From the NCBI GenBank assembly GCA_003281065.1, contig QCDA01000001.1:1-64000 (forward strand): DNA of 64,000 bases, in the 5' to 3' direction. Under the pieces are notes generated by a model. It was given only the letters and a program-made list of their open reading frames with translations, was not told the origin of the DNA and searched no databases. The position numbers were made by a program, and so were the translations under genes. This document shows, piece after piece, positions 9,978 to 22,975 of this stretch (position 1 is the first letter of the stretch; every line of letters begins with the position of its first letter). This DNA comes from Pelagibacteraceae bacterium AG-349-E10. GTDB lineage: Bacteria > Pseudomonadota > Alphaproteobacteria > HIMB59.

Positions 9978-10918
9978 ATAAAGTATCATTAATTGGTGCC
10001 GGAAATATTGGAGGCACACTTGCACATTTATTAGCTTTAAAAAAACTCGGTAACATAACACTTATTGATGTTGTTTCTGGGATGCCTCAAGGAAAAGCTT
10101 TAGACCTTAGTCAATCATCAGCTGTCGAGGGTTTCACAGGGTCAATAGAAGGTACCAATGATTTTTCAAAAATGAAGGGATCTGACGTTATCATCATAAC
10201 TGCTGGCTTACCCCGTAAACCTGGAATGAGTAGAGATGATTTACTTGAGATCAATGGAAAAATAATAAAAAAAATTGCACTAGATATAAAAAAATATGCT
10301 CCTAAAGCATTTGTTATTTGTATTACAAACCCACTAGATGCGATGGTATACGTTCTCCAGAAATATTCCAAACTACCCAAAAATATGTGTGTGGGCATGG
10401 CGGGAGTATTGGACTCCTCCCGAATGAAATACTTCTTATCAGATGCTTTGAAGGTATCCGTGAATGATGTTGAAACATTTGTATTAGGAGGCCATGGAGA
10501 TGACATGGTGCCGCTAATTAATTACACAACAATAGGAGGTGTCCCTTTAATCGATTTTATAAAGCTTAAAAAATTCCCTCATTCGAAAATTGAAAAAATA
10601 GTCGATCGAACAAGAATGGGCGGTGGTGAAATCGTGAAGTTATTAAAAAATGGATCAGCTTTCTACGCACCTGCTAGTTCGGCAATTCAGATGGCAGAGG
10701 CCTTTTTATTAAATCAAAAAAAACTTTTACCTTGTGCTGCTTATATCAATGGCCAATATGGCCTTAAAAATATGTATATGGGAGTACCTACAATTATTGG
10801 AAATAAAGGAATTGAAAAAATTATTGAGGTAAAACTTTCAGCCAAAGAGAAATTAATGCTAAAAAAATCTGTCAAATCTGTGCAGGGTTTAGTATCAGCT
10901 GTTGATAAGCTTTTATGA
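9974..10918 (+). CDS. mdh: Malate dehydrogenase (LDH-like type)
   Basis: [54 protein letters not shown]. Confidence 0.95.
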   Translation: MNKVSLIGAGNIGGTLAHLLALKKLGNITLIDVVSGMPQGKALDLSQSSAVEGFTGSIEGTNDFSKMKGSDVIIITAGLPRKPGMSRDDLLEINGKIIKKIALDIKKYAPKAFVICITNPLDAMVYVLQKYSKLPKNMCVGMAGVLDSSRMKYFLSDALKVSVNDVETFVLGGHGDDMVPLINYTTIGGVPLIDFIKLKKFPHSKIEKIVDRTRMGGGEIVKLLKNGSAFYAPASSAIQMAEAFLLNQKKLLPCAAYINGQYGLKNMYMGVPTIIGNKGIEKIIEVKLSAKEKLMLKKSVKSVQGLVSAVDKLL

Positions 10919-10969
10919 TCAAAAATCAAATGACATCTTTATTAGATAGGCGTATACATAAACCTATTA

Positions 10970-13819
10970 ATGAGATCTTATAATTCATTTCTCACAACTA
11001 ATAATGCCTCTCAAGTAATAGCGATATATAGAGATTATATTAAAGACCCAAGTCTTGTTGATAAGAGCTGGCATGAATTCTTTAAAGCTCTCGCTCCTGA
11101 GGAAATTTCTATTCTAGCTGACTATCAAAAAATAAATTGGTCACAGGCCTCAAGAGACATTGATTTTAATCAGATTTCTCTTGATCAGGCAATAACTGAC
11201 TCTCTTCGACTTGTTATGATGATAAGAGCTTACAGAGAGATAGGGCACCTTATAGCTGATTTAGACCCTTTAGGTTTAATGGCAAAGAACAATCCATCAG
11301 GTTTAGATCCCGAGTATTACGGTTTTCAAAAAAAAGATTATGATCGAAAAATTTTTCTATTTGGATATTTAGGATTTCAGAAAGCTACTGTACGTGAAGT
11401 TTTTGAAAAACTTCAAAGCATCTATTCTGGCACCTTGGCAATTGAATACAAACATATTCAGTCCGCCGAAGAATACAAATGGCTGAAGGATAGAATAGAA
11501 GAAAAAAAAGATATGCAATTAACCCCTAAGGGTAAAAGGACAATCTTGGAGAGATTAATTACAGCAGAATATTTTGAAAAGTTTCTAGATACAAAGTACA
11601 GAGGTACCAAAAGGTTTGGACTTGAAGGAGCTGAGTCTACAATACCAGCGCTTGAACAGATTTTAAAAAGATCTTCAGAATATGGTGTAGAAGATTTTTC
11701 CTTTGCATGCGCCCACAGAGGAAGACTAAATATATTAGCTAACATAGTAAAAAAACCTCATGTTCAAATTTTTGGAGAATTTATCCATGGAGGCGAAAAT
11801 GCCCTCAGTGATCAGGGCTCTGGTGATGTCAAATATCATTTAGGTGCAAGCTCTGATAGAAGTTTTGGAGGTAAGATTATTCATGTGAGTATGGCAGCTA
11901 ATCCCTCTCACTTAGAAGCGGTAAATCCAGTTGTAGCTGGCAAAATAAGAGCTAAACAAACAATCATTCAAGACAAAAATAATACGAAAGTTTCAGGTCT
12001 ACTTATTCATGGAGACGCAGCAATTGCTGGACAAGGTATTGTTGCTGAAACCTTTACTATGTCACAATTAAATGGCTACAGAATTGGCGGACTAATTCAC
12101 TTTATTATTAATAATCAAATTGGATTTACAACCAGTCCTCAATATAGCCGATCTGCGCCTTACTCTTCAGAGATAGGAAAAATTGTTCAATCCCCAATAT
12201 TTCATGTAAATGGAGATGACCCAGAGGCTGTTGTTTTAGCCTCAAGAGCTGCAACAGAGTTTAGAAACACATTCAAAAAAGATACACTTGTCGATATGTT
12301 TTGCTATAGAAAACATGGACACAACGAGGGTGACGAGCCCTCTTTCACTCAACCATTGATGTATCAAACTATAAAAAAGAAAAAAACAGTTGCTAGTATT
12401 TATGCAGATAAACTTATAAGCCAAGAAGTAGTAAATACAAAACAGGTAGACTTCATCAAAGAAAGAATATGGTCTGATCTCGAGAAGAAATTTGAAAAAG
12501 CAAAAAACTATAAATTAAAAACAAAATCTTGGATGGGTGGGCAATGGAGTGGATTAAGTCTCGCACCTAAAGACCCACTTAGAAGAGGTAGAACAGCTGA
12601 GTCAGAAAAATCCTTAAAGGAAATTGGTACAAAAATTTCACAAATACCTAAAGGATTTAATCTTCATCCGAAATTAGAAAAGTTTAATAAATCTCGATTA
12701 ACTTCAATAAAATCAGGAAAGAATATTGACTGGTCTTTTGCTGAGGCTTTAGCATTTGGAGCATTGTTAAAGGAAGGATATAGAGTGAGACTTGCAGGTC
12801 AAGACTCTGGAAGGGGAACTTTCAGTCAGAGACACTCAGTTTTTTATGATCAAAAATCAGAAGAGAGATATATACCACTCAATCACATTGCTAAAAATCA
12901 AAAACAGTTTGAAGTAATTGATAGTTTTCTCTCTGAATTAGGTGTCCTAGGTTTTGAATATGGGTACTCATTAGCAGACCCAAATACTTTGGTTTTATGG
13001 GAGGCCCAATTTGGAGATTTTGCCAACGGTGCCCAAATTATTATTGACCAGTTTATTGCTTCAAGTGAGAGAAAATGGATGCAAATGAGTGGATTAGTCA
13101 TGCTATTACCTCATGGTCATGAGGGCATGGGTCCTGAGCACTCTAGTGCAAGAATAGAAAGGTTTCTTCAAATGGCAGCAGAAGATAACGTTCAGATTGT
13201 AAATTGCACCACTCCCGCGAGCTACTTTCATGCTTTGAGAAGGCAAATACATAGAAATTTTAGAAAACCGCTAATAGTATTTACACCTAAATCCACACTG
13301 CGCCACCCAAACAATGTATCCTCTATTAGTGAATTTACTGGACGCTCGTCATTCCATCGCCTTATTGAAGATGAAATCAAAAACCCAAAAAGAATAATTT
13401 TCTGCTCTGGAAAAATATTTTATGAATTAGATGATTTTAGAACAAAGAATAATATTAAAGATGTGAAAATAGTTCGTATTGAGCAAATTTATCCATTTCC
13501 ATTTGATGCCATAGGTGAGGTTATATTAAAACATAAAGAAAGTGAGATTTTATGGGTTCAAGAGGAGCCAAAAAATATGGGAGCATGGAGTTTTGTTAAA
13601 AGTCGTATTAGACATGTTTTAGTAAAAAATAATTTAACCAAAAAAGTTCATTATGTTGGAAGGCGCCCTGCAGCAGCTCCTGCTACAGGTATATCAAAAA
13701 GACATAGTACTAATCAGCAATTAATCAAAGAATTAGCTCTTAAATCATCAATAAAACGTGTTATAAAAGAAAGAAGTGGTGTCAGTTTTATGAAATTTAA
13801 AAACTTACCTAAAGAGTAA
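10970..13819 (+). CDS. sucA: 2-oxoglutarate dehydrogenase E1 component
   Basis: 949 aa; [42 protein letters not shown]-like, [23 protein letters not shown]. Confidence 0.97.
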   Translation: MRSYNSFLTTNNASQVIAIYRDYIKDPSLVDKSWHEFFKALAPEEISILADYQKINWSQASRDIDFNQISLDQAITDSLRLVMMIRAYREIGHLIADLDPLGLMAKNNPSGLDPEYYGFQKKDYDRKIFLFGYLGFQKATVREVFEKLQSIYSGTLAIEYKHIQSAEEYKWLKDRIEEKKDMQLTPKGKRTILERLITAEYFEKFLDTKYRGTKRFGLEGAESTIPALEQILKRSSEYGVEDFSFACAHRGRLNILANIVKKPHVQIFGEFIHGGENALSDQGSGDVKYHLGASSDRSFGGKIIHVSMAANPSHLEAVNPVVAGKIRAKQTIIQDKNNTKVSGLLIHGDAAIAGQGIVAETFTMSQLNGYRIGGLIHFIINNQIGFTTSPQYSRSAPYSSEIGKIVQSPIFHVNGDDPEAVVLASRAATEFRNTFKKDTLVDMFCYRKHGHNEGDEPSFTQPLMYQTIKKKKTVASIYADKLISQEVVNTKQVDFIKERIWSDLEKKFEKAKNYKLKTKSWMGGQWSGLSLAPKDPLRRGRTAESEKSLKEIGTKISQIPKGFNLHPKLEKFNKSRLTSIKSGKNIDWSFAEALAFGALLKEGYRVRLAGQDSGRGTFSQRHSVFYDQKSEERYIPLNHIAKNQKQFEVIDSFLSELGVLGFEYGYSLADPNTLVLWEAQFGDFANGAQIIIDQFIASSERKWMQMSGLVMLLPHGHEGMGPEHSSARIERFLQMAAEDNVQIVNCTTPASYFHALRRQIHRNFRKPLIVFTPKSTLRHPNNVSSISEFTGRSSFHRLIEDEIKNPKRIIFCSGKIFYELDDFRTKNNIKDVKIVRIEQIYPFPFDAIGEVILKHKESEILWVQEEPKNMGAWSFVKSRIRHVLVKNNLTKKVHYVGRRPAAAPATGISKRHSTNQQLIKELALKSSIKRVIKERSGVSFMKFKNLPKE

Positions 13820-14904
13820 TGAAAAACATAACAGTACCTGAGCTTGGAGAGTCGATCATTGAAGGCACACTTACATCTTGGTTGATCAAAGAGGGAGATA
13901 GCTTTGAGTCTGGCGATAATTTAGCTGAAATTGAAACAGAGAAAATAACAATTGAAATTCCCGCTCAAACCTCTGGAAAATTAACAAAAATAATAACCCC
14001 AGAGGGATCTACCGTGAATGTAGGTCAATCTATCGCTGAAATATCAGAAAATACGACTACAGAACAAAAGCCCAAACCAGAGACAAGTCAAATCGAAGAA
14101 ATAAATGAAGAAAAGGAAATAATAGACTCACCTAATGTTTCTAAAGTTACCGAAAATCATACAAAAACTCCTGCTAAGGCAGTTGATCTCCCAAACTTCG
14201 ACAAAGATGACTCTACGTTAGATGAAAAAACTATCCCAATGTCAAAATTAAGGCAAACAATTGCCAGAAGGTTAAAAGAAGCTCAAAATACAGCTGCCAT
14301 TCTCACAACATTTAACGAAGTCGATATGTCAGCAATTATGTCTCTTAGAAAAAAAGAACAAACAAGTTTTCAAAAAAAACATGGTGTGAAACTTGGCATT
14401 ATGTCTTTTTTTGTTAAAGCCTGCACAGAAGTTTTAAAAGAAATACCTGAGATTAATTCAGAAATTCACGAAGATAAAATAATTTATAAAAACTACTTTG
14501 ATATAGGTATTGCAATTGGATCTGAAAAAGGGCTAGTTGTTCCAATAATTAGAAATGCTGGAGATTTATCAAATGCAGAAATTGAAAAGTATATTATTGA
14601 ATTATCTGAGAAAGCAAATTCAAATAAACTTGCCATGAGTGATTTATCAGGAGGAACATTCTCAATTACAAATGGAGGAATATATGGCTCTATGATGAGC
14701 ACCCCAATTATCAACCCACCTCAAAGTGCTATATTAGGTATGCACTCAATAATTGATAGACCTATCGCTGTAAAAAAGAAGATTGTTATAAAGCCAATGA
14801 TGTATATTGCATTAAGTTATGACCACAGATTGATAGATGGTAAGCAAGCAGTAACTTTTTTAGTTAGACTGAAAGAACTGTTAGAAAATCCAAAAATTAA
14901 TTAA
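13819..14904 (+). CDS. sucB: Dihydrolipoamide succinyltransferase (E2)
   Basis: Lipoyl domain ([13 protein letters not shown]) and catalytic [16 protein letters not shown]. Confidence 0.95.
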   Translation: MKNITVPELGESIIEGTLTSWLIKEGDSFESGDNLAEIETEKITIEIPAQTSGKLTKIITPEGSTVNVGQSIAEISENTTTEQKPKPETSQIEEINEEKEIIDSPNVSKVTENHTKTPAKAVDLPNFDKDDSTLDEKTIPMSKLRQTIARRLKEAQNTAAILTTFNEVDMSAIMSLRKKEQTSFQKKHGVKLGIMSFFVKACTEVLKEIPEINSEIHEDKIIYKNYFDIGIAIGSEKGLVVPIIRNAGDLSNAEIEKYIIELSEKANSNKLAMSDLSGGTFSITNGGIYGSMMSTPIINPPQSAILGMHSIIDRPIAVKKKIVIKPMMYIALSYDHRLIDGKQAVTFLVRLKELLENPKIN

Positions 14905-17534
14905 TTTTTTAGAATATTTTTTAAAACAAAATTTAATATGCCGTCTGCTTTATAATATTGTAGCTCATTGATAGTATCAATTCTTAAAATACAATCTATT
15001 TTTATATTTCTCACATTGCTTTGAATAATGACTTCTAATTCTTGTAAAGGCTTCAGGTCTTCAGTAAGTTTTACATTTATTAAATCAGACGATTGAATAT
15101 TTAAATCATTTATTGTGTGACTTTTAAGTTGTATAGGCAGAACTCCCATTCCAACCAAATTTGATCGGTGTATTCTTTCAAAACCTTCAGCAATAACTGC
15201 CTTAATACCTAATAACTTCGTACCTTTTGCAGCCCAATCACGCGATGATCCAGTTCCGTATTCTTTTCCTGCAAAAACTACAACATTTTCAGATCTTTTT
15301 GCATACTCCATAGCAACATCATAAACACTCATTTTTTTCTTATCAGGTTCTAAAATCGAGTATCCGCCCTCAACGTTTGATAGCAGTTGGTTTTTAATTC
15401 TTATATTGGCAAAAGTACCCCTTACCATTACTTCATGATTGCCCCTTCTAGCACCATATGAATTAAAATCATTTTGACGTATTTGCCTTTCCATGAAGTA
15501 GTTACCAGCAGGACTATCAACTTTAATAGCCCCTGCAGGTGAAATGTGATCTGTAGTAACACTATTGCCTAGAAGTAATAAAGGTCTTGCATTCTCAATT
15601 GGCTTAATCTCTTTATCATCATTTGATTGATTATCAAAAAACGGAGGTTTCTGAATGTAAGTTGATGAAGAATTCCAATTATAAAGGTCTCCCGTAGAAG
15701 TATTAATTTTTTGCCATTCTTTTGGCCCATCTAAAGCATTAGAGTATTGTTTTTTAAACATTTCAGGCGATACATTTTTTTCAACAGCATTTCGGATTTC
15801 TCTATTGCTTGGCCAAATGTCTTTTAAAAATACTTCATTACCATCTGTGTCAATACCAATGGGATCACTTGTTAAATTAATAAGTACAGACCCTGCTAAA
15901 GCATATGCTACAACTAAAGGTGGTGAGGCAAGATAATTAGCTTTAACGTGTGGATTAACTCTGCCTTCAAAATTTCTATTACCTGAAAGTACTGAAGCAA
16001 CTGTTAAATCATTTTTTGAGATACACTCGGCAATATCTTTATCAAGTGGCCCTGAGTTTCCTATACACGTAGTGCATCCATAACCAACTAGATGAAAACC
16101 AAGTTGGTCTAAATATTTATTCAAACCCGATTTATCCAAATAATCAGTAACAACTTTTGAACCAGGTGCTAAAGAAGTCTTAACCCAAGGTTTTACTTGT
16201 AGACCTAATTCACAAGCCTTTTTTGCGACTAAGCCTGCTGCAACTAAAACATCTGGATTAGAGGTATTAGTACATGAAGTAATAGCAGCTATTACTACGT
16301 TACCATCTCGCATTTTATAATTGTGATTTTTAATTTCTTTTTCAACGGGTTTGTTTTTTGAAAATTCTTTGAAGTTTAAATTCACTTTTTCTAAATTAAT
16401 TCTATCTTGAGGTCTTTTTGGCCCTGCTAATGATGCTTGAACATTTTCTAGTTGTAAATGAACGGTATCATTATAATTACATGTGTCATCGGCCCACAAA
16501 CCTTGGATTCTGTTATATTTTTCAATAGTATTTATCAGATCGGAGTCTCTAGATGTCAACTTCAAGTACTTGATAGTCTCTTCATCAACTGCAAAAAAAC
16601 CACAAGTTGCTCCATATTCTGGAGCCATGTTGGCAATAGTTGCTCTGTCAGCGAGTGATAAATTTTTTAAGCCATCGCCATAAAATTCTACAAATTTTCC
16701 AACAACTCCTTTATCTCGTAGCATTTGAACAATTGTTAAAACTAAATCTGTTGCTGTAACACCTTCTTTCATTTTTCCTAATACTTCAAAACCAACAACC
16801 TCAGGAAGCAGCATAGAAACTGATTGACCAAGCATAGCAGCTTCAGCTTCAATCCCTCCTACTCCCCAACCTAGAACTCCTAGAGCATTTACCATTGTTG
16901 TATGGCTATCAGTTCCAACTAAAGTGTCAGGGTATAAGAAATTTTTTTCATTAATTTCTCTGCTCCACACCACCTGTGCCAAATATTCTAAATTAACTTG
17001 ATGACATATTCCCGTGCCAGGAGGAATAACTCTAAAATTTTTAAAAGCTTGTTGCCCCCATTTTAGAAATTCATACCTCTCTGCATTTCTTCCAAATTCC
17101 ATATCCACATTTTTTTGGAAAGCATTTGGGCTTGCAAAATAATCAACCATTACAGAATGATCTATAACTAAATCAACTTGCGACATAGGATTAACTTTTG
17201 ATGGATCTCCTCCATTTTTTGAAACAGCATCACGCATAGCTGCTAAATCTGCAACTGCAGGAACTCCAGTGAAGTCTTGCATTAATACTCTTGATGGAAG
17301 AAAAAATATTTCGTGTTTTTTTTCAGGATTTTCTAATACATTTTCAATAAGATCTTTATTAACATCTTTTCCATCTTCTAATCTCAACAAGTTTTCAATA
17401 AGTATTTTTTTGGATCTAGGTAGATTTTTTATTTTGGGAAAACTATCTTCTAATTTTGATAAATTAAAGAAATTGTATTGTTTTCCATTATTTGAAAATT
17501 GATCTAGGGTATTAAAACTATCTACTGACAACAT
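14901..17534 (-). CDS. acnA: Aconitate hydratase
   Basis: 877 aa; [59 protein letters not shown]. Confidence 0.97.
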   Translation of the reverse strand: MLSVDSFNTLDQFSNNGKQYNFFNLSKLEDSFPKIKNLPRSKKILIENLLRLEDGKDVNKDLIENVLENPEKKHEIFFLPSRVLMQDFTGVPAVADLAAMRDAVSKNGGDPSKVNPMSQVDLVIDHSVMVDYFASPNAFQKNVDMEFGRNAERYEFLKWGQQAFKNFRVIPPGTGICHQVNLEYLAQVVWSREINEKNFLYPDTLVGTDSHTTMVNALGVLGWGVGGIEAEAAMLGQSVSMLLPEVVGFEVLGKMKEGVTATDLVLTIVQMLRDKGVVGKFVEFYGDGLKNLSLADRATIANMAPEYGATCGFFAVDEETIKYLKLTSRDSDLINTIEKYNRIQGLWADDTCNYNDTVHLQLENVQASLAGPKRPQDRINLEKVNLNFKEFSKNKPVEKEIKNHNYKMRDGNVVIAAITSCTNTSNPDVLVAAGLVAKKACELGLQVKPWVKTSLAPGSKVVTDYLDKSGLNKYLDQLGFHLVGYGCTTCIGNSGPLDKDIAECISKNDLTVASVLSGNRNFEGRVNPHVKANYLASPPLVVAYALAGSVLINLTSDPIGIDTDGNEVFLKDIWPSNREIRNAVEKNVSPEMFKKQYSNALDGPKEWQKINTSTGDLYNWNSSSTYIQKPPFFDNQSNDDKEIKPIENARPLLLLGNSVTTDHISPAGAIKVDSPAGNYFMERQIRQNDFNSYGARRGNHEVMVRGTFANIRIKNQLLSNVEGGYSILEPDKKKMSVYDVAMEYAKRSENVVVFAGKEYGTGSSRDWAAKGTKLLGIKAVIAEGFERIHRSNLVGMGVLPIQLKSHTINDLNIQSSDLINVKLTEDLKPLQELEVIIQSNVRNIKIDCILRIDTINELQYYKADGILNFVLKNILKN

Positions 17535-17587
17535 AGTTTTATTATTAACATTAATTAGTAAATTTATTTATGCATTATTCTAATTAA

Positions 17588-18478
17588 TTATCTTTTAAAT
17601 CTCTCTTTTAAAAGATCATATAACTTTTGCGAGTCATAACTAAGATCCCTTCCAGATCTTTTTATCAAACCTATTGTTCTTGTTACAGACGGATCAATTA
17701 AAGGTCTGTAAGATAAAGAAGAATAATCTTTAGAAATAGCTAACTTAGGGGCTAGAGTTATGCCAAGTCCTTGCTCAACCATATTCAATGCTGTTGGTAT
17801 ATGTCTCACTTCGTAGGCCCAATCTATATCTTCATCTTGCAGGGCAAGGGCATTTTCAATGTAAATTCTACTCCCAGAGCCTTTCCAAATTGAAATAAAG
17901 TTCCTACCTTTGATTTCAGATATTTTTATTTTTCTTTTTTTTTCTAACTTATCCCCTTTAGGAAAGACAACTACGTAGTCTTCTACAAATAAATTCTCAA
18001 AATTTATTCCAGGTTCTTGTTTGCCAGTAAAATTAATACCAAAGTCACATTCTCCCCCTAAAACACTATCAACAACATTATTGGATGATCTTTCAATAAT
18101 TTGAACCTTGCATCTTGGTTCAATCTCTTTAAATTTTTTTAAAGACGAAAATAATATATTTCTTAGAGCTGAGTGAACTACTCCAATTTTAATAATCGAG
18201 GGGAAACTGTATTTTTCGTTAAGGGTTTTTGTTGCTGTTTTAACAGCTTCTATAATTCCTCTAGCACGGTCATAAAAGTTTCTACCAGAATAAGACAATT
18301 GAACTTTTCTTGTAGTTCTGTCAAATAAAGTAGTGCCTAATTCATGTTCTAATTTCTGAATTCTTCTTGAAAGAGCAGGTTGAGATAAATTCAAATTATT
18401 TGCAGCTTTTGCAAATGAATTAGTTTCGGTTAATTCTATAAATGCTTCTATATCACCAATCTCAATATTTATGCGCAT
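17588..18478 (-). CDS. LysR-family transcriptional regulator
   Basis: N-terminal HTH NSFAKAANNLNLSQPALSRRIQKLEHELGTTLFDRTTR. Confidence 0.92.
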   Translation of the reverse strand: MRINIEIGDIEAFIELTETNSFAKAANNLNLSQPALSRRIQKLEHELGTTLFDRTTRKVQLSYSGRNFYDRARGIIEAVKTATKTLNEKYSFPSIIKIGVVHSALRNILFSSLKKFKEIEPRCKVQIIERSSNNVVDSVLGGECDFGINFTGKQEPGINFENLFVEDYVVVFPKGDKLEKKRKIKISEIKGRNFISIWKGSGSRIYIENALALQDEDIDWAYEVRHIPTALNMVEQGLGITLAPKLAISKDYSSLSYRPLIDPSVTRTIGLIKRSGRDLSYDSQKLYDLLKERFKR

Positions 18479-18502
18479 ACAACATAAATATCAAAATTTT
18501 TT

Positions 18503-19993
18503 TTATTTTCTATTCTTTTTTACAATTATTTTATTAACTGCCTTTAACCAACCTTGGTAAAGATATTTTACTTCTTTTTTGTGTAACTTTGGTTTGAATA
18601 ATTTTTGACTTTGCCATTTTTTGGAAATTTCTTTCGTGCTTCCAAGCATCCCACTGGATAGTCCAGCTAAATAAGCTGCTCCCAATGAAGTGGTTTCTGT
18701 AATCTTAGGACGATCACACTCTGATAATAAGATATTTGAGAGAAATTGAAGAAACTGTTCATTTTTTACCATGCCACCATCAACCTTAATTTTATTGATT
18801 TTTATTCCACTGTCTTTTTCCATAGAAATAATCAAGTCTTTCGTTTGATAGGCAACACTATCTATTGCTGATTTTACAAGTTCTGAAACACCAGTATTTC
18901 TTGTCATTCCAAAAATTGCTCCCCTAGCCTCACCGTCCCAATAGGGTGCACCTAAACCTACAAATGCAGGCACAAAGTAGATTTGTTGAGATTTGTCATT
19001 ACTTTTATATAATTCCTCGGTTTCTTCTGCACTACTAATTACTTTTAATGAATCTCGAAGCCATTGTATCGCTGCACCCGCAATAAAAATTGAACCCTCA
19101 AGAGCGTATGTAGTTTTTCCTTTGATACGGTAGGCAATTGTTGTTAATAAATTATTCTTAGATATCTTTATATTTTTTCCTATATTCATAATCATAAAAC
19201 AGCCAGTACCATATGTTGACTTTATAGAGCCTGGCTCAAAGCATGCTTGCCCTATTGTTGCTGCTTGTTGATCTCCAGCAATCCCCCCAATTTTAATTTT
19301 TGAGCCAAAAATTGTAGTGTAGCCAAACTCATCTACGCTATCTTTAACCTCAGGTAAAATTGATGCCGGTATATTAAATATTTTTAATAGGCTTTTTGAC
19401 CATGAATTTTTACTTATATCATACAGCATTGTTCTAGATGCATTAGTAGCCTCAGTATAGTGTGACCTGCCCTCAGTTAACTTCCAAAGAATCCAAGTAT
19501 CAATTGTCCCAAATAAAAGCCTATTTTCTTTTAAAAGTTTTTTAGTGGATTCTAAATTGTCGATAATCCATTTTATCTTGGTTGCTGAAAAATATGAGTC
19601 AATCACTAATCCAGTAATTTTTTGAATTTTTTTTGTATAACCTTTTTTTTGTAATTCTTTACAATAATTTACTGTTCTTCGATCTTGCCATACTATTGCT
19701 TTGTAAACAGGTTCTCCTGTCTCTTTGTCCCAAAGTACTGTCGTCTCTCTCTGATTTGTTATACCAATTGCAGATATATCTGTTGGTCTAATGTTGGATT
19801 TTTTTATAGCATTTTCAGTTGTTTTTAGGACCGTTTCAAAAATCTCTTTAGGGTCATGTTCAACGCAACCATCTTTTGGAAAATATTGTTTTAACTCTAT
19901 CTGATCAAAGGAAACTATTTCAAATTTATTATTGAAAATTATAGACCTGGTTGAGGTAGTTCCTTGATCAATTGAAAGAATGTATTTACTCAT
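18503..19993 (-). CDS. glpK: Glycerol kinase
   Basis: SIDQGTTSTRSIIFN, ITNQRETTVLWDKETGEPVYKAIVWQDRRT, GIAGDQQAATIGQACF, PAFVGLGAPYWDGEARG. Confidence 0.95.
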   Translation of the reverse strand: MSKYILSIDQGTTSTRSIIFNNKFEIVSFDQIELKQYFPKDGCVEHDPKEIFETVLKTTENAIKKSNIRPTDISAIGITNQRETTVLWDKETGEPVYKAIVWQDRRTVNYCKELQKKGYTKKIQKITGLVIDSYFSATKIKWIIDNLESTKKLLKENRLLFGTIDTWILWKLTEGRSHYTEATNASRTMLYDISKNSWSKSLLKIFNIPASILPEVKDSVDEFGYTTIFGSKIKIGGIAGDQQAATIGQACFEPGSIKSTYGTGCFMIMNIGKNIKISKNNLLTTIAYRIKGKTTYALEGSIFIAGAAIQWLRDSLKVISSAEETEELYKSNDKSQQIYFVPAFVGLGAPYWDGEARGAIFGMTRNTGVSELVKSAIDSVAYQTKDLIISMEKDSGIKINKIKVDGGMVKNEQFLQFLSNILLSECDRPKITETTSLGAAYLAGLSSGMLGSTKEISKKWQSQKLFKPKLHKKEVKYLYQGWLKAVNKIIVKKNRK

Positions 19994-20020
19994 TTAATTG
20001 AAGTACTATACATTAAGATA

Positions 20021-21451
20021 CTATATATATTTTTTTAAAATATTTTCTAAAATTGCCAATTTTTCCTTTGGAAATTTTATCCCTAATTTAGTCCTCCTAA
20101 AGAGTATATCTTCTGGAGTTTTAGCCATTTCCTCTTGAACGAGATATTTAATTTCGAACTCATAAAGATCCTCAAAAATATGTTCTCCACCATCCATAAA
20201 ACTCTGATAATATTGGTTTAAATAAATTATTTTATCTCCATATGTTTTTATCAACCTTTTTAAGAGTTTTTCAGGTATTAAAAAATTTTTATCTATAATC
20301 TCTTTTGCGCCGGGTAAAATCTCATTTCCAGTCCAAGATTTGTTAGTAACCTTAATATATTTTGAAATTTTTTTTAACGCATGTTCTGATAATTTTCTGT
20401 AAGTAGTAAGTTTCCCACCAAAAATTGTAAGTATTGGAGCACCGTTATCATCTATCTCAAATGTATAGTCTCTTGTAATCTTCGAAGCATTTTCGTTTAA
20501 GTCTTCAACCAAGGGTCTAACACCTGAATAAGTCCAAATAATATCATCTTCAGTAATTTCTTTTTTAATAAATTTATTAACTGATTTAATAAGATAATTT
20601 TTTTCAATATCAGTTATCTCAGGATTGTCGTAAGTTCTAACTTCATGATCTGTTGTTCCAATTAATGTAAATTTATCTAAATATGGTATTAAAAATATTA
20701 TTCGTTTATCACTTAACTGTAGTATATAAGCCTGTTCACCAACATATAGTTTCTCTGTTATAATATGACTCCCTTGCACATGGCGTATTTTCTTTTTAGA
20801 CTCAATTCCAATAATATTTTTTAACACATCTAAAACATAGGGACCTGAAGCATTTATAATAACTTTTGATTGCAACACCTCACCATTACTTAAAAAAACT
20901 TCCCAATAATTTTTTTTTCTAACAACTTTTTGGACTTCTGAATTAGTGCAAATTTTAGCACCTCTGCTTATGGCATCTTGAGCATTTAAAAGAACCAACC
21001 TAGCATCATCAACAAATAAGTCTGAGTATTCATAGCCAGTTATGAAATTAGATTTAATAGGATTTTCATTATAATCAGTACCTAAGTTTACCACCTTTGA
21101 CTTTGGAAAGGATATAAAACCTCCCATCCAATCGTACAGCATTAGTCCTAAACGTATCAACCATGTAGGGCGTAAACTTGGCACATGGGGTAAAACAAAT
21201 CTTATCGGTTTGGTAATATGGGGTGCTATTTTTCTAATCACCTCACGCTCTTTTAAAGACTCTCGTACTAATCTAAATTCGTAATTTTCTAAGTATCTTA
21301 TTCCACCATGTATTAATTTTGTGGACCAAGATGAAGTTTTTGAAGCCAGGTCTCCTTTTTCAATTAATGTAACTTTTAAACCCCTTCCGGACGCATCTCT
21401 TGCGATTCCTACTCCATTAATCCCACCACCAATAATTAATAAATCTTGCAA
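20021..21451 (-). CDS. glpD: FAD-dependent glycerol-3-phosphate dehydrogenase
   Basis: DLLIIGGGINGVGIARDASGRGL, SSWSTKLIHGGIRYLE, TDHEV, YSGVRPLVED, GGKLTTYRKLSE. Confidence 0.93.
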   Translation of the reverse strand: MQDLLIIGGGINGVGIARDASGRGLKVTLIEKGDLASKTSSWSTKLIHGGIRYLENYEFRLVRESLKEREVIRKIAPHITKPIRFVLPHVPSLRPTWLIRLGLMLYDWMGGFISFPKSKVVNLGTDYNENPIKSNFITGYEYSDLFVDDARLVLLNAQDAISRGAKICTNSEVQKVVRKKNYWEVFLSNGEVLQSKVIINASGPYVLDVLKNIIGIESKKKIRHVQGSHIITEKLYVGEQAYILQLSDKRIIFLIPYLDKFTLIGTTDHEVRTYDNPEITDIEKNYLIKSVNKFIKKEITEDDIIWTYSGVRPLVEDLNENASKITRDYTFEIDDNGAPILTIFGGKLTTYRKLSEHALKKISKYIKVTNKSWTGNEILPGAKEIIDKNFLIPEKLLKRLIKTYGDKIIYLNQYYQSFMDGGEHIFEDLYEFEIKYLVQEEMAKTPEDILFRRTKLGIKFPKEKLAILENILKKYI

Positions 21452-21559
21452 AGCATCTTTACCTTAAAGGAAAAAAAATAATTTTTTAAAATTTTCTATT
21501 TTTTCTTGTTCATTTTAATCAAAATAGTTGAAAAATTTATTGACAAATCGATCAATATT

Positions 21560-22870
21560 TCAATCTTTTATAAAGTAGTCACTTAAGGTCATTGTGTAAT
21601 GAGCAACATCTAAATATGAAAATCTATCTCTTAAAAGAAAAGAATTCTTTATTGCAAGATTATAAAAATTATTTGGTATTCTTAACTCAACATTGTTTGT
21701 AGGTGCACCACAATTTTTCAAAGCTTTTTCAATGCTTTCTGTTGGTAAAAGGTGCTTTTTAAGAATTGCTTTTTGTTCTGGCCACTTTTTTTCTAGCAAA
21801 TTATTTAGATTATCTAATCTCTCACCATCAAAATATTTTTTTTTAAATTGCTCATACATTTGAGTAAAAATTTTATCTCCAAATAATTCTCGGAAATTAT
21901 TATCAGTTATATTTAATTTTTTAAATACCAACGTATCTGAAAAATTAATAATCTGATTTTGAATTTTTGATAATAAAAGCGTTGTTACAGCAACTTGCTC
22001 TCCATGAAGTGTTCCAGGATGTTTTTCACCCATAAACATGTCAATATAATGACTAATTAAATGTTCTCCCATACTTCCAGCATGAGTTGAACCAATTATG
22101 ATAGCTGCAATGCCATTTAGTAAAGTCATTCTAGATAGTGCCGCAAGTGTATCATAGTCACCTTCTAAAATTTTATATGAATTATCCAAAAGCAATCTCT
22201 CATCTTCATATTGCAGTGCGAATGGTGTCTCGTCATACTCCGTGCTTAAAAATAAATGAGAAGTAAGCCAATCAATTTGACAAGTGCTACGGCAAAGAAC
22301 ATCACCCAATGCACTTCTTAAAAGACGTAATGGCGCCATTCTAAGATTGTCTAAGTCAATTATAATTGATTGAGCAATTTTAGATTTTATTGTTTCTTTA
22401 ACACCATCATTATTTAGAGAAACAGTACTTGTAGTCGCTGCAGCAGTAAGGGAGCTACAAAACACTATTAAGTTTTGTTTATTTTTAAAAGAAACAAATT
22501 TACATAAATCAATTAAAGATCCAGATCCGATTACAATAATATTTTCATATTCTTTTGATGATAGAGATAAATTAGTGGCAAATGTTTGGCTAGACTCATA
22601 TTTTTTTAATATGTTAAGGTCAAAATCTAAATTGTTATTCCTTAGTGATTTTAATACTTTTTCACCAAAAGCTTTGAATGAGTTCTCTCCAGATATCACT
22701 AAATTTTTTTTATTTAATAAGTTTTTGGTAAATTTAAATTTTATATTTTCAATAGATCTCTCTATGACTATCTCATCAATAGGGAGAGATATACTTTTTT
22801 TGGAAAAAGGGCTGATATAACTTCCTGAAAGAAGATTGTTGATAACTCCTAAATACTTACTCATTAACAC
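21560..22870 (-). CDS. AraM / sn-glycerol-1-phosphate dehydrogenase-family protein (copy 1)
   Basis: VIGSGSLIDLCKFVSF, GDVLCRSTCQIDW, GSTHAGSMGEHLISHYIDMF...HPGTLHGEQVAV metal-site motifs. Confidence 0.8.
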   Translation of the reverse strand: MLMSKYLGVINNLLSGSYISPFSKKSISLPIDEIVIERSIENIKFKFTKNLLNKKNLVISGENSFKAFGEKVLKSLRNNNLDFDLNILKKYESSQTFATNLSLSSKEYENIIVIGSGSLIDLCKFVSFKNKQNLIVFCSSLTAAATTSTVSLNNDGVKETIKSKIAQSIIIDLDNLRMAPLRLLRSALGDVLCRSTCQIDWLTSHLFLSTEYDETPFALQYEDERLLLDNSYKILEGDYDTLAALSRMTLLNGIAAIIIGSTHAGSMGEHLISHYIDMFMGEKHPGTLHGEQVAVTTLLLSKIQNQIINFSDTLVFKKLNITDNNFRELFGDKIFTQMYEQFKKKYFDGERLDNLNNLLEKKWPEQKAILKKHLLPTESIEKALKNCGAPTNNVELRIPNNFYNLAIKNSFLLRDRFSYLDVAHYTMTLSDYFIKD

Positions 22871-22975
22871 TGAAAATTGTGGTTTTTTTATTGAACATCT
22901 TTATTAAAATAACATAAATCACGTTGTCTTTAATATGTTTAATGCTAATCTTATAAATAATAGGAGGAATAAGAT

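Noticed and set aside
10111-10506. Minus-strand ORF of 131 aa inside mdh
   Set aside because: Antisense shadow of conserved mdh codons; no family signature.
16458-16683. Two overlapping 66-aa plus-strand ORFs inside acnA
   Set aside because: Antisense shadows, mutually overlapping in different frames.
20021-21451. GlpD homologue interpreted as erythritol-4-phosphate dehydrogenase EryB
   Set aside because: Adjacent to a clear glycerol kinase in the same orientation, so GlpD is the simpler call; only phylogeny could reopen this.
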